Translations under genes and position numbers: made by a program
From: a virus
Length of the DNA stretch: 36,710 bases
Virus record (IMG/VR): IMGVR_UViG_3300025598_000090
Location: 1 to 36,710 of that record
Direction: 5' to 3' (one strand)
In this document: positions 12,101-19,303 of the stretch, in pieces
Layout: every line of letters begins with the position of its first letter
Position numbering within the stretch: position 1 is the stretch's first letter
The notes under the pieces: generated by a model
What the model saw: only the letters and a program-made list of their open reading frames with translations
The model's database searches: none
What the model was told of the DNA's origin: nothing

Positions 12101-15100
12101 AATTGATAAGTTGAAGATAACTGGTAAGTATTATTAATAAAGATTTGAACTGCCGGTACTGGCAGTGTTGTTGATGCTATTACATCGAGTTGTATTGGAT
12201 TTCCGTCATAATTAAATTGGAACTGTTGCCTAGGTAAGCTAGGTGCGATGGCTTTTTGCCATCCTGTTTCAATAGTAAAATCAAATTCTGATGTATATTG
12301 ATGTACATAACCTGTACTAATACTAACTGTTGTACCAGTTCCAGAGGGAGTGTATACAAAGGTATCAGAATACAAATTGTTATTGAATACAATACCTCCT
12401 ATGTTGTTAATATTATAAAAATCTAAAGGTATACCTAATACAGAATCAACCGGACTAGATGATTTTTCAGCATAGCTTAGTAGTTTAGATCCGCTAAAAT
12501 TTGAACTAGGATAGTATACAACATCTCCGAAACTATTTCCGTTAACATCATATACATCAAACAACGGAGCTTGGTTTACTGAAGTTTTTTGCTGGCTACT
12601 TACCCAGTTTTCTCCGTTAAACCAAAAACTTTTTCCAGAATAGTTAATTCCATTTAAACAAACTGTGCCTTGATTTGTTAACGCAGGGCTGTAATTTGTT
12701 GGTATCAAATCAATTATTGGAGTAGTTGAACCATTAGAGTCAGGTTCGATAAAATTAACTTGATATACTTGTTTTCGTACATTAATATTAGCGTCGGCAG
12801 CAAATATAACTAAACTTCCTTGAACAAAATTATAACCATCAGAGCCATAACCTATAGCACCGTTGACATTTAATAAAGCATTGGTCTGTTTAAAGTCAAT
12901 AACGTTAACAGGAGGCAATCCTTTAACCGGAAAATTAAATAATTTTATACCTGATTTAAATTCTAAAATAGGACGGTTGGCACGTTGCGATTTAACATAG
13001 GTTAATGATGTATTGTTATATCTAGCAGTAGCCGAGATTACATCTACGTGGAACCATCTATTACTTCGTGACCACGGATTAAGATCAATACTAGACTGAC
13101 TAATTGTCATATAATCAGGATACAGTGGTTGTTTACCAGCGGCATTAATTACCCCGCCACTGATATATGTTCCGACGGCAGTGCTGTTAAAAATTACTTC
13201 AGATGTAGTACAAGATTTTACAATGAACGTACCATTAAAATTTCCGTCATAAGATATTAAATTACTTACAACAATTATTTCACCGAATAAAAATGGTGCT
13301 GAATCTAAGGGAGTGTAAGATAATACCACTTGAGATCCATTTCCAACTGCGTGTGTTACGTTCACTAAGCCTACTTCAGTAGCATAAGATTCAGGGACAA
13401 CAAAATCAGTTATTGGTAATAACACAATAGCAGTACCGACACCTTGAACATAATACGTGTTATCTTGGTATGTAGCAGGATATACACTGCCTTGAAAGGT
13501 GATTTTTAGTCCGTTGGTAAATGTAACCCCATTAGGACTTGTATAAGTGGTTTTTCCTAATATCTCAGTTTCAACGTCAATATAAACGCTCGAACTAATT
13601 GAATTAATAACCCCGCCATTTATGTAATTTGCTGTTTCTGTACACACATACGTTACCGAAGAAGTGCTAGAAGACACTACATTGAATGTACCATTGTACG
13701 AGGCTGGAGTTATTCCAGAAACTGTAATTGTGCTACCTGCTAGAAAAGGTTCTGTAATTTGTGTATCAAAAGTCAAAGTAGCTGTAGTGCCACTACCTGT
13801 AGCATTGGTTACAATAACGGGATTGTTCGTAGAAGTTTCATTGACTAAATTAATAATTCCATAGATAGCAGGATTTTCGCTATCTTGATAATATAAATTC
13901 GAGGCTGATGCTGTTAGTAAAGGAACTTGTGCGAAATAACCTGATGTATCTCTAAACCATTGCGTGTTAACATATTGCGTTCCATAAGCTACGGTATAGC
14001 TAGTGTTAATCGTTTCTTTGCCATTACTATCGACCTTAGGAATTGCTACTGATTTAACTGGAGATAATTTAATTCTCTGTATGTTATCTGCTCCGGTAAT
14101 ATAAGTAGCTTTCCAAATACCGAACTGAATATTAGTATCAACAATAGGAGTAGTTGTATTGTTTAAATGGTGATCATACCAGCCGCCAGCGGCCACATCA
14201 CTAGTGGTAGTTGTAAAAATTAAACTGCGATTATCAATATTGGTAATACCGTCAATACCTTTTGGATAGTATCGTAAAAATTGCTGTGGTGTTACTCCAT
14301 TAATTTTATTGAATTTGTACGTAGAATCTACTACCAAATCAACTATATCGTTTTCGGCTATGGTATAATACAGTTCTTGACTAGAGCTTGATGGCACGTC
14401 GAAATTTAGTGTTCCGTTATTAATACCATTATCACTAACTCCTAGCACAGTTCGGCTGGAAATATTATTACTCCACGACAATGTGCCATTTACGCCTGGT
14501 TGGCTTTGTATCCAAAATTTAGGCCCATTATCCGCTGTCGCGTCAATAATGTTTAGAGTGCCTCTTAAATTATACTCGCTATCATTACAATAGTACAGGG
14601 TGTCAGGAGCATCATAAGGTACAGTAAAGGTTACGAGACCTTGTGTTATCCCGTTGTTGGTAACTCCTTCGCTCCAGACGTCTGTAAGTCCAATGGACTC
14701 TGCTGTTTTAATGTAAAAGGCCAGAGATGCGTCTTGCACTAAATTCCAAATGTAAGTATTGCCTCTGACTAAAGTCATTGTAGGATTATTAGCTTGATTA
14801 TCAATAGACCAGTAAGTTGTTCCTTTGTTAATGACTCTATATTGAATAGTTTCTTTACTATTTTGCGCTATATTAAATTTATAATGTCCATTGCGAACCA
14901 AGTTAATAGTAGGATTTAGTCCTGTGTATCCACTGATAGAATAAGCGTTGTTAGTTCGAGTTACTGTAAATGTTTGAGTCGGAGGTATAGAAGTAGCAGA
15001 TACATTTACTGCGTCAGGTCCAGCAGGTAACCAATAATATTGAGAATAATTACTGAACTTATCAAAATCTACAAACGGATCCCACGTATAGTATTCACTT

Positions 15101-15438
15101 TCGAACAGTCTGTCGGTTTTATCAACTATACCACCTTCGGTACGTATGGCGTCAATAATACCTGGATATGTAATAACATCATCAACTTCTCCAGTAGATG
15201 GATTTAACGATACTACCCCAGGCTCAAGTTGATAATTTGTACGGTCTGCCGTAGATTCAAGTACATAATTGTCAGCAGGATTAACGCCTGGACCAACTTT
15301 TTGACCTATGAATCCTTGTGTTTTTTTATACTGTGGCTCTTGAATCAACTGATCAAGTGTAGCAGACAAAAATTGACTATTAACCGGAGTTTGGAATATT
15401 TCCGGGAGAAAATTTACTGATCGAATGTTAGTAGCCAT
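166..15438 (-). CDS. Giant multidomain virion protein (5090 aa), probable baseplate/adhesin, in the gp7 position
   Basis: A single uninterrupted frame; its ATG overlaps the gp6 stop as TAATG, so it is translationally coupled to gp6. The N-terminus (NFLPEIFQTP...FLSATLDQL...GFIGQKVGPG) matches a type I know from large marine phage structural proteins. Visible modules: cupredoxin-like segments (about 160-370, with LYYC); a duplicated Ig-like unit (about 538-612 and 688-767); a Trp/Pro-rich core near 1545-1720 (PWEMVGF, YTSGNTVLWDDLEAG); CBM5/12-like modules starting at W2051, W4156 and W4978; seven FG-GAP-like repeats (2460-3330); GxGYTxxP repeats near 4010-4060; three GFDS...DTG repeats (4471, 4712, 4742); and many fibre-like 'VNG...YTV...GD.I.V' beta units. 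T4 gp7 (1032 aa) follows gp6 in the same order, but I see no sequence proof of homology. Likely a baseplate-linked host-binding or structural protein. Function is inferred; the frame is certain. Confidence 0.85.
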   Translation of the reverse strand: MATNIRSVNFLPEIFQTPVNSQFLSATLDQLIQEPQYKKTQGFIGQKVGPGVNPADNYVLESTADRTNYQLEPGVVSLNPSTGEVDDVITYPGIIDAIRTEGGIVDKTDRLFESEYYTWDPFVDFDKFSNYSQYYWLPAGPDAVNVSATSIPPTQTFTVTRTNNAYSISGYTGLNPTINLVRNGHYKFNIAQNSKETIQYRVINKGTTYWSIDNQANNPTMTLVRGNTYIWNLVQDASLAFYIKTAESIGLTDVWSEGVTNNGITQGLVTFTVPYDAPDTLYYCNDSEYNLRGTLNIIDATADNGPKFWIQSQPGVNGTLSWSNNISSRTVLGVSDNGINNGTLNFDVPSSSSQELYYTIAENDIVDLVVDSTYKFNKINGVTPQQFLRYYPKGIDGITNIDNRSLIFTTTTSDVAAGGWYDHHLNNTTTPIVDTNIQFGIWKATYITGADNIQRIKLSPVKSVAIPKVDSNGKETINTSYTVAYGTQYVNTQWFRDTSGYFAQVPLLTASASNLYYQDSENPAIYGIINLVNETSTNNPVIVTNATGSGTTATLTFDTQITEPFLAGSTITVSGITPASYNGTFNVVSSSTSSVTYVCTETANYINGGVINSISSSVYIDVETEILGKTTYTSPNGVTFTNGLKITFQGSVYPATYQDNTYYVQGVGTAIVLLPITDFVVPESYATEVGLVNVTHAVGNGSQVVLSYTPLDSAPFLFGEIIVVSNLISYDGNFNGTFIVKSCTTSEVIFNSTAVGTYISGGVINAAGKQPLYPDYMTISQSSIDLNPWSRSNRWFHVDVISATARYNNTSLTYVKSQRANRPILEFKSGIKLFNFPVKGLPPVNVIDFKQTNALLNVNGAIGYGSDGYNFVQGSLVIFAADANINVRKQVYQVNFIEPDSNGSTTPIIDLIPTNYSPALTNQGTVCLNGINYSGKSFWFNGENWVSSQQKTSVNQAPLFDVYDVNGNSFGDVVYYPSSNFSGSKLLSYAEKSSSPVDSVLGIPLDFYNINNIGGIVFNNNLYSDTFVYTPSGTGTTVSISTGYVHQYTSEFDFTIETGWQKAIAPSLPRQQFQFNYDGNPIQLDVIASTTLPVPAVQIFINNTYQLSSTYQLSINPKTQTTVITLTGAGYVTGDIIEVLVYSDQVSNQAFYQVPINLENNPFNTNSAQFTLGTVREHYTTICENLVSFNGVINGPNNTRDLGNIVPYGQQILQQSSPLTLAGYFLRSTNYNIFSALSYNSREYIKYKHKLLTAVTQLDINSTQTVSSILDAAIQTITKTLTGSNSFYWSDMLPSGVNYITNTTIVNPITANIFNTKQTYDFTASNYLGLLVYVNNRLLIRNVEYTVSSYSPKLTILVTLNIGDVVTINEYSNTIGNWCPNTPSKMGLYPVYTPERYTDTTYATGSVDVIRGHDGSITITFGDIRDDVLLEFEKRIFNNIKVDDNPIPLTTEEVNPNFYPAQTTALLPGFFRQTSYNYDEVTQILNEDFLSWVGQNKVNYTTHAAYKTSNPFTYNYSQTSNRLDNKKFLQGNWRGIYRYFYDTETPHLTPWEMVGFSQEPTWWTSRYGPAPYTSGNTVLWDDLEAGIVGDITGPYILPEYKRSGLSKIIPVDSEGHLLSPDKCLVWGTTDASTFSKSWTTGDGGQAEASWWKSSSYPFAIMRLLALTKPAQFFSLFADRDLYRYDTTLGQYLYNRRYRLNASGLEIYGSGASKASYINWIVDYNNQFGVNSTSVLVADLANLDVRLCYRLASFTDQAYLEIYSERAGPSSSNQSLLIPPTSYDLIFYKNQPFNQIIYSAVIITMSLLPNNLTGYTVYGYSNLHPYFKTAVSIPGGTYQTITAGNISVQIPSQYTSNTNEIPYGYTFTSTASVCDFLLGYGVWLESQGLIFNNVANGYTLNWLQMSQEFLNFAAQGWKTGTMINLNPCATTITAGQPISIVDTISSLTPENMLLDQTHKVIDVSTMIVTRNGNEFSVTSTSGQTINYLTLKFTNYENIIVFNNISQFNDLIYDSVTASRQSRLSLLASTTTEWDGQLNAQGFILNLNNVVEWKPNIKYTKGSIVLYKNNYWQATTISESQAVFNYADWIKTEYQLIDKGMLPNLANKADQLVSAYDIHQANLTSDVDLFAFGLIGFRPRQFMTDMNLNDITQVQLYQQYIAAKGTKTAAQIFNNADLGKESGKYYIYENWGVLSGTYGAQSSKSYVEIQLNESLLNYNPSTVQVVLPGEISQANQSVYLSNLWKESYNITTTDILPVTYENSNKVASLPTAGYVCLDDVDVTVFDIKDPTTIDADIDNIGIGTYVWVAKASSYDWGVYRVAELDGNLIQLSDNLNGTSLALFNQAHNLSTGDLVVIKYFNQGVNGVYRVLNAPSINSITISFTFTNTNSTSVTGTGLVFHLQNARVSQASDIATLPFVNSLVPGAIVWTDDDGTGHWKTLQKQSPFTINSTIVPGYNPTFRYGVAVDQATDNSEALVGAPNLQQGAGSILVYSRGRTTDYDFITSLTLTARGTAGYGNMISIGNNNWAVAGASASLANLGYAVTIYHNSVGAYSQLQLLVPDSQDPNNILPARFAESGIISSDENWMYLGAPGINSVFAYQRVIHIAQSITYTVSSSTNQYQYSNAVQINYHLPGQLIVILDGIYLVYNRDYTIDKDYVFLNVALVDQTLIIKNRRALQLDYNDYANVTQHTTSGNGYSAVFDVKNTHGIYAVTLSEPGYFYAVDDVITIAGTRLGAASPANDITIVVTAVNFGAITSFTVTGTAIQNTTGSYNIGNLLYTVTSIYSFTITVNQQIQRPYLDYTFDTVTQTILFNNASLPSAGSNITVSAASYWQYVSTITSANSIPGDDFGATVSTTTDGRQIIIGAPNATVNNIVNAGTTYIFDRAVVRFSVSNTAQMTYTVPGNILQIPGVLVNSVALTNTALTPTGQFTLVGNNIVFSNIAFNYGDIIEIETNQIQQIQQIISATPSYEAAYGKSLATNALNNGIYVGAPFDSTYVPQAGSVDYLINQSRVYGITTSLIANPVLTPSGTIRVNNYIVTVPAMPMNNVLGLADAINAVNIPNVTATTSADLTFATDGVSKVYYVGSLYSNASSYNTVVYINEQQALAGIDYTYDPITQQLYLLDILPVGNTIKVISGKLIITVKNTKSATANNMLTVLPGLSNSVFSQLGFETFTLAQQIVSPAPAVYAQFGSSIAINTNSVNLIVGAKNGNVYETTTFDGSKTYFDEHSTGIFNPINNSGVVYSYDYFPSSTTNINNPGKFVFGQQLYNKNLQLGYEFGTAVSYINGVALVTATGGSVTNVDGIPSITVLDNPSNTPAWQVIRSQQPVVDISKIDSVFAYDGGQASGVNTTANAGKQTYFDFFDPLQGKILGIVNSNIDYTGAVDPAQYNNGSVHNNGNVWGKDHVGEMWWDTNTVRFIDPNQDDIVYSSRRWGTTFPGSSIDVYQWVESLTTPAGYTGPGTPLSTISYSINSQLGQNNIFQTLYYFWVKGITTISTDSGKTLSASAISNYIIDPRSSGLPYIAGLNASTIAIYNAQNILNSTDTILSIGFDRQLTDGAVHQEYQLISDGITDSFLNDQLYRKFQDSLCGVDTAGNLVPDPLLSPGMRYGVQVRPRQSMFADRFIALQNYLERANAILLQYPIAETRSFNLLNSVETIPSVGTRAWDVEVANLEILSYQNLSVVPVGYKFLVLNDSSQNGSWTIYQVQLDKTLSLIRIQSYDTKLYWYKANWYQTGYNSSIAPLAAVQNYGQLVTLSYNIVPVGASVRVINNGIGLWEIYLRTGTDPVKDWTRVGLEDGTIQFSEELWNYSLGKFGFDGEVFDSQYFDKSPQTETRYIIQALNEEIYIDDLLSERNSSLILMFNYVYSEFTNPDWLVKTSYVNIDHNIRSLLPYPTYVEDNQDFVTEYFQEVKPYHVQTRQINLIYDGIDVFSGDMTDYDIPAYWNTSLTVPQFTSPILTPYDTAVTPHYSIASDTIAGSPVWATPSLYSQWYNNYSYSVVNVEIINSGAGYTFTPTITTSGNCEITVVVNSTGELSAVTIVNPGNGYTTTPIVTISSGGLPDNCITWESNLTVSAGNYIITRTNNIYLVLNDGMLGLIEPLDTNSVSNGTVSLTYKGTRATIVARLGNSPVREFKTTIKYDRYEYRSGISEWKAGTHYVLGDKVSYNGAVWKATVTGSSATFDTTNWTSVAASELSGIDRTLFHYAPGSSTPGLSLPLLINGIDYPGVHVQAPRFNQNTGFDRGNYDINPYDNISIDDNGQPTYDLGILDTIFKSAYRDVYLGTRATDINVSGGAYIDEYSSHAPEELVPGIEFDTLDMRVYTNPGAGWLNQGHGFPQNLQRVVYDATSLTISFASNLWYPTTLNIVNETKNILLAEGVDYTVDWVNKVITMLTPARIKVVDKDLLAIYVYEIGGGNQVFKNAYIGTDANNQITVPLYLDTIQEFVIFVNGVYLPRMTYGSENFDTQGFDSGDTTDDSGSFDYNLWNYSPVQGEYQSTIIRFKNHYTKADYITVVAIAPAIIQSKETYHSWSIPVTEVITANSVDLSYLIESSMIYTNPVNAIVTIAGKRARPPAGAVYTGDGVSQEFMLPQRLGFNQRTITNDDVVVYVNSIKQDSSSYIINPIITGTSLTFITAPALDKVIYIAVTRDAQFIIDPESKILDINPNGGLLPTDDALITITSFNDINEQQLLTQVFVGPVTEGDLITQGFDSTPFDTGDYTQELGSFSYTIDNTPLPEGFASVPFDTGVITNAAGTFDFATKIVATINDLDLKRTVQNIDRLYVSLNGKLLNSYIDYTVDGSLLTLTSGLLSPTDTVVITQMTDIVVPEPLEFRLFQDMRGVQATYRMSKASTTMLTSLLSEIDDVMYLTDVTALSKPDFANNLWGIVTIDSERIMYRDIDYDNNSVSGLLRGTAGTAVTNHDVNSLVYNMGEVNLLPSNLQNYAVSNHALGDGIETQFTAVDIRLGTADTVVWTQTNSYSAGTIVKSANKNYRAKKSTPQHILLNNIAYWQPLDVAVQVFVGGILQFGNYSVVNEDPVVIQFNTAPKAGSEILVLVNRGISWYTPAENTYLQLDESASARFFKGE
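5452..8061 (-). repeat. Seven FG-GAP-like beta-propeller repeats inside the giant protein
   Basis: Residues about 2460-3330 of the giant protein contain seven copies of a 'YG/FG-x-x-x-S ... (I/V)VGAP ... aG.v.v(Y/F)' pattern. Examples are RYGVAVDQ...LVGAP, DDFGATVS...IIGAP, AAYGKSLA...YVGAP, QFGSSIAI...IVGAK and YEFGTAVS...LVTAT. This is the FG-GAP signature of integrin-type propellers, and seven is the usual blade number. Blades 1-3 and 6-7 are close together; blades 3-4 and 5-6 are separated by inserted fibre-type beta modules. The calcium-binding DxDxDG loop of classical FG-GAP repeats is not obvious. Confidence 0.6.
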
Positions 15439-18400
15439 TATTGGGCCCCGGAGGTTTGTAGTGTAGTGTTGGATAATGAATTAATAATTTCAATATTATT
15501 AATAGTCGCTCCATTTACAAATATTTGATTTGGCGCGCACTTAATTTCATATAAATTTCCAAAAGTTTGATCAGTACTCAATGGTACCAACACCACCGAG
15601 GCTACATAATTTCCAATTTGTGCATGTATATAGGCTGCTAGTTCAGAGAAGTAAAAAGTGTTACCGAAATCCCAATTAGAAATATCAAAATAAGCATTCA
15701 TTGTTGCTAATATCATATTTTGTATTTGATTATTGCTGGCATTGTTATTGGCTGCTGGTACTACTTTAATCATAGCTTGCAGTGCCGTAGGAGCTTTGCT
15801 ACCGAATAATGGCACAAATTCCACGCTATTCAATATCATATTGTCACTTATCATTTTATAGTTTAAAAGTCCAGAATATGCTGTAGTTAATTCATTGATG
15901 GTTGGAGCCGCTGGTTTGGTAACTGTATTGGTTGTATCTTGGATCCATTGTTGGTATGCTGTATAATATTCTGAAGTAACTACATACAAATCAATAATAT
16001 TAGTACTACCCGGATCAATTAAATTAGACAATCCACTGTTATGCCTATATTGAAAATACAAATCTTGTCTTCCTACATTTGCTATCCAGCCTGAGGTCAA
16101 TGTTAATATTCTTATATTTTGCGTTGTCAGTGTTAATTGATAAAAATTATTTTCTTCGTAAGCATAAAACATTTGACCTGTAACATATTCTTCTTTGTGT
16201 AATTCAATAACAGATAATAATGGATATAAACTAATAACGCTATTCGATGGTTGTAACAAATAACGAGTTAAATTATCAAAATCAGAAGTTAACTGGAAAA
16301 ATACATACGGAACTGCCGTTGATGAGTAAGTTGGCGAGATTCCTACCAACTTACTATAAAAATCTGGATCATCCGGAATACCATCATTATTATAATCTTG
16401 ATAACCGACTGATATTTGATAATCGTCAATTAATCCATCACTAAGCACTGGTTGTCCAATGATTTTAAGTCCTATATCATCTAATAAAGGTTGATTAGAA
16501 TCTGGTTGACTATTTGTTTTTAATACTTTAATGTAATCGCTAATAACTGTACCAGTTCGACTGTCATATATTGACTGACTATTATCAAAGAAAAAACGTA
16601 CTTCCATTACGCTGCCAAAATAATAATTTAAACTGCGAGATTTTGTTGTATATTGTAAGCCATCGTACGTACATTGAATGATCCAACTGGCGTCTAAATT
16701 CACTCCATCGCTGTTGCCAGCATAGCCTTGTCCCCAGCTGGCAGTGCTTTGATTAAGATTAGGCGCAGTAATTATGTACCAAGAATAAGGAGTGCCAGTA
16801 ATGGCTCCGGTATTGTCATATCCTAATCCAAAATTAGCATTTACTAAAATTTGATTAATAATGCTGGTTTGTGTGGCAGTACTAAATGTATTAACAAATA
16901 AAGGAATAACACTGGCTACAATAGCTCCAGTAGGCACATACGTATTAAGAACCACTGGGCCTGATCCGTCAGATAAATTACCTAACCCATTGTTAGTTCC
17001 TGTACCAACGATGGATCTCGGACTTGCCCAGATTATTAAATGGTCATGATTTGTTGTTGGTACACCAAGTTGTAATTCATTGTTGACATCAAAGTAATAA
17101 CCAGTTGGAGGTATAAATTTAATCAATGAACCTTCTATAATAAATCGAGCATTGTTGATTGCAGTTGTGCCTACTACCGCTGGGACTCCGTTGCTATTTT
17201 GGAAGTATCCTGTGGTTTCATTTACAATGGTTGTGCTTTCATTCCAACTATAATTTAATGCTGATAAATCTGGTCTAGGAAAGTTAGCATGATAAAACTG
17301 CTTCATCGTAACATTGCTTAATATTGGTGCTAGTTTGTTTAAAATAAAATTGTTAATATCAGTGGTAGTTTGCCAAGCAAAAGTAAAAGCAGAAGCGGTA
17401 TTGGTATACCATAAAGCTCCATCGTCACCGAAGACATTGGTAGAAGAATATTTGCCGGTAGGATCAACTAGGTCTAGATAACGACTAGTACCTATGCTAC
17501 TTCTATTAAGAGCAGAACTTTTAATAATAGAATTGTAAGTTGTAAAAGGAAAATTTGTATAGTCTTCGCCATTTACCATTCTATTTTGTGTATAGTATCG
17601 CGCAGGAGCACGTTCTTTAATTTGTGTTATGGTTTCACGAGGAGAAGCATTGGTTACAGTTGTTGTTATTCCGCAAGTAAAAGTAACTGTTTCGATAGTT
17701 CCTGTACGGCTAACATAAGAAATAGGTATTTGAACAGATTGCATGCTTTCTGGATTAATGGTATATTTTAAACCATTTGAAGCACGGACATAGGATCTAA
17801 ATTGACCTACTGGGATTGCCGAAAAAACATTATCACCGAATACCAAAGTAATTTGATCGTTGAGTCTGCTGGTAACTGAAAACGCACTGCGCAGAGTCGT
17901 TGATATTTGGTCAACAACTGACGCATATACTGATTCTACCTTGTCCCATTCCAACTGTACATTGCCTAAAGAGTCTAACTGATATAACCAAACATCGGTA
18001 TTGTTTACGCCGTCGATACCGATATCAACAGTACGGTTAGAAATGCTATCAGGTAAATTAAAATCTTGATTTTGTAGCGAACCTTGCTTGAAGTAAAAGA
18101 AAAATCCTGTATTAGCACTAGAATAGCCTAACTGATCATTGCGAAATAAGATGTTGAATTGCCCATTTGGCAATGGAGCTGGTTCATAAATGTAAGATTG
18201 TCCCATTGAAGTTGAACTAACAGCTTCAAATGGCATGCTAATTCCGTCAATGGTAGCAACGTACGGCACCACTGGCAAATAACCTGGTACTAAATTGATG
18301 GTATATTCTTGAGTACCAACTCCTAATATAGTTTGACTGTTGCTAGGTACCCCGATTTTTTGAGTATTAACTAAACTAGCATTTATAATAGTAGTAAATT

Positions 18401-18863
18401 GTTCTTGCCAATCATAATTACTTGGATCTGCCCAGTTGACTGTAATATTAGCTAGGTCAATTCCGTTATAGTCTGTGACATTTTCTGTAGTAGTGATCGA
18501 TAATACTTTTAAATATCCGCTGGCTTGTGTATTACGCTGTGGACTGTAGCTGACTAAATTAGCCAGTTTAATAACGCTGTCTCTGCGTTCGGCTGTATCG
18601 ATGTAATTTTCACGAGCATTTAAATCTGAACGAAATGCCAGTGCTTGACCCATAAAAGCCATAACATCTAGCAACGCAATGAACTCTGATGATTCAATAT
18701 AATCATTAAAAGTTTCTGGGTACTGAAGACGCAGATAATCAATGAAACTTTTGCGCAAAGTTTCAAAGTCATAGCTTTGAAAATCTCCTTGACTATATGT
18801 TTGGTAGATTTTTTTCCAGTCTTCGATACCAAAAAGCGTTGTTTGTCTTGTTGTGGTTGCCAT
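15438..18863 (-). CDS. gp6: Baseplate wedge protein, T4 gp6-like
   Basis: A 1141-residue protein with the N-terminal pattern of gp6-type wedge proteins. Residues about 64-120 hold LDVMAFMGQALAFRSDLNAR followed by ENYIDTAERRDSVIKLA and SYSPQRNTQASGYL. In T4, gp6 dimers form the inner ring that joins the six wedges around the hub and take part in the baseplate conformational switch. T4 gp6 is 660 residues, so this one is much longer, as in several marine T4-like phages. The C-terminal end is rich in beta structure. It sits between gp25 and the giant gene as in the T4-type order, and its stop overlaps the next start. An AATAAATA element lies 17 bases before the ATG; there is no good Shine-Dalgarno sequence. 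Confidence 0.88.
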   Translation of the reverse strand: MATTTRQTTLFGIEDWKKIYQTYSQGDFQSYDFETLRKSFIDYLRLQYPETFNDYIESSEFIALLDVMAFMGQALAFRSDLNARENYIDTAERRDSVIKLANLVSYSPQRNTQASGYLKVLSITTTENVTDYNGIDLANITVNWADPSNYDWQEQFTTIINASLVNTQKIGVPSNSQTILGVGTQEYTINLVPGYLPVVPYVATIDGISMPFEAVSSTSMGQSYIYEPAPLPNGQFNILFRNDQLGYSSANTGFFFYFKQGSLQNQDFNLPDSISNRTVDIGIDGVNNTDVWLYQLDSLGNVQLEWDKVESVYASVVDQISTTLRSAFSVTSRLNDQITLVFGDNVFSAIPVGQFRSYVRASNGLKYTINPESMQSVQIPISYVSRTGTIETVTFTCGITTTVTNASPRETITQIKERAPARYYTQNRMVNGEDYTNFPFTTYNSIIKSSALNRSSIGTSRYLDLVDPTGKYSSTNVFGDDGALWYTNTASAFTFAWQTTTDINNFILNKLAPILSNVTMKQFYHANFPRPDLSALNYSWNESTTIVNETTGYFQNSNGVPAVVGTTAINNARFIIEGSLIKFIPPTGYYFDVNNELQLGVPTTNHDHLIIWASPRSIVGTGTNNGLGNLSDGSGPVVLNTYVPTGAIVASVIPLFVNTFSTATQTSIINQILVNANFGLGYDNTGAITGTPYSWYIITAPNLNQSTASWGQGYAGNSDGVNLDASWIIQCTYDGLQYTTKSRSLNYYFGSVMEVRFFFDNSQSIYDSRTGTVISDYIKVLKTNSQPDSNQPLLDDIGLKIIGQPVLSDGLIDDYQISVGYQDYNNDGIPDDPDFYSKLVGISPTYSSTAVPYVFFQLTSDFDNLTRYLLQPSNSVISLYPLLSVIELHKEEYVTGQMFYAYEENNFYQLTLTTQNIRILTLTSGWIANVGRQDLYFQYRHNSGLSNLIDPGSTNIIDLYVVTSEYYTAYQQWIQDTTNTVTKPAAPTINELTTAYSGLLNYKMISDNMILNSVEFVPLFGSKAPTALQAMIKVVPAANNNASNNQIQNMILATMNAYFDISNWDFGNTFYFSELAAYIHAQIGNYVASVVLVPLSTDQTFGNLYEIKCAPNQIFVNGATINNIEIINSLSNTTLQTSGAQ

Positions 18864-18880
18864 AGTTTTTATTGTTTAAG

Positions 18881-18888
18881 TATTTATT
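18881..18888 (-). promoter_or_regulatory. Late promoter-like element AATAAATA before gp6
   Basis: On the minus strand this reads AATAAATA followed by CTTAAACA, in the 51-base gap between gp25 and gp6, 17 bases from the gp6 ATG. It differs from the T4 late consensus at one position and matches the element before gp25 and before the leftmost gene. It would drive gp6 and the giant gene. Confidence 0.6.
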
Positions 18889-18914
18889 ACAGTATAATCT
18901 GTCCAGATTATATA

Positions 18915-19289
18915 CTAAACATAACTGGCATTTCTTTGTACTTGATCAAAGAATACTGACAAAATTTGAGTATCAGTAGTAGCAACCGTTTGTAGTTCAA
19001 GCTCTATTAATATACCATTTTCTTGTGGATATATGTTAATGTTATTGAGGTACAGTCTAGGATCTCCGGCAACCACCCGCTGAATTTCTTTTTGAATGGC
19101 TGTTTGTGTTTCTGGAGTTTGATTTTCAAACAAATAGCTCCAGATTAAGGTTCCGTACCCTGGGCGTCCAACGACTTCACCTTGTCTAATGTTGAAGGCA
19201 TTTAACAAATCTCTTTTTATTAAATCGTAATCTAAAAGAGTAAATTGTTTATTTTGATTAATGGTGTTGAACCCGACAAATTTGGTCAT
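18915..19289 (-). CDS. gp25: Baseplate wedge protein, gp25/GpW family
   Basis: A 124-residue protein with the gp25 (lysozyme-like fold wedge) signature: R-x-G-E-V-V-G-R-P-G-Y-G-T near residues 35-47, then IWSYLFE and the DPRLYL motif near residue 76. In T4 and other contractile systems gp25 binds gp6 and the tube/sheath base and nucleates sheath assembly; it is a core component of the inner baseplate. Length fits the family (T4 gp25 is 132 residues). It lies between the 613-residue structural gene (23-base gap) and gp6. An AATAAATA element ends only 6 bases before the ATG, so its own transcript might have almost no leader, though read-through from upstream would also supply message. Confidence 0.9.
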   Translation of the reverse strand: MTKFVGFNTINQNKQFTLLDYDLIKRDLLNAFNIRQGEVVGRPGYGTLIWSYLFENQTPETQTAIQKEIQRVVAGDPRLYLNNINIYPQENGILIELELQTVATTDTQILSVFFDQVQRNASYV

Positions 19290-19295
19290 AATGTG

Positions 19296-19303
19296 TATTT
19301 ATT
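19296..19303 (-). promoter_or_regulatory. Late promoter-like element AATAAATA before gp25
   Basis: On the minus strand AATAAATACACATT directly precedes the gp25 ATG, with 6 bases between the octamer and the start codon. If it works like a T4 late promoter, transcription would begin at or very near the start codon. The short distance makes this the least certain of the three AATAAATA copies. Confidence 0.45.
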
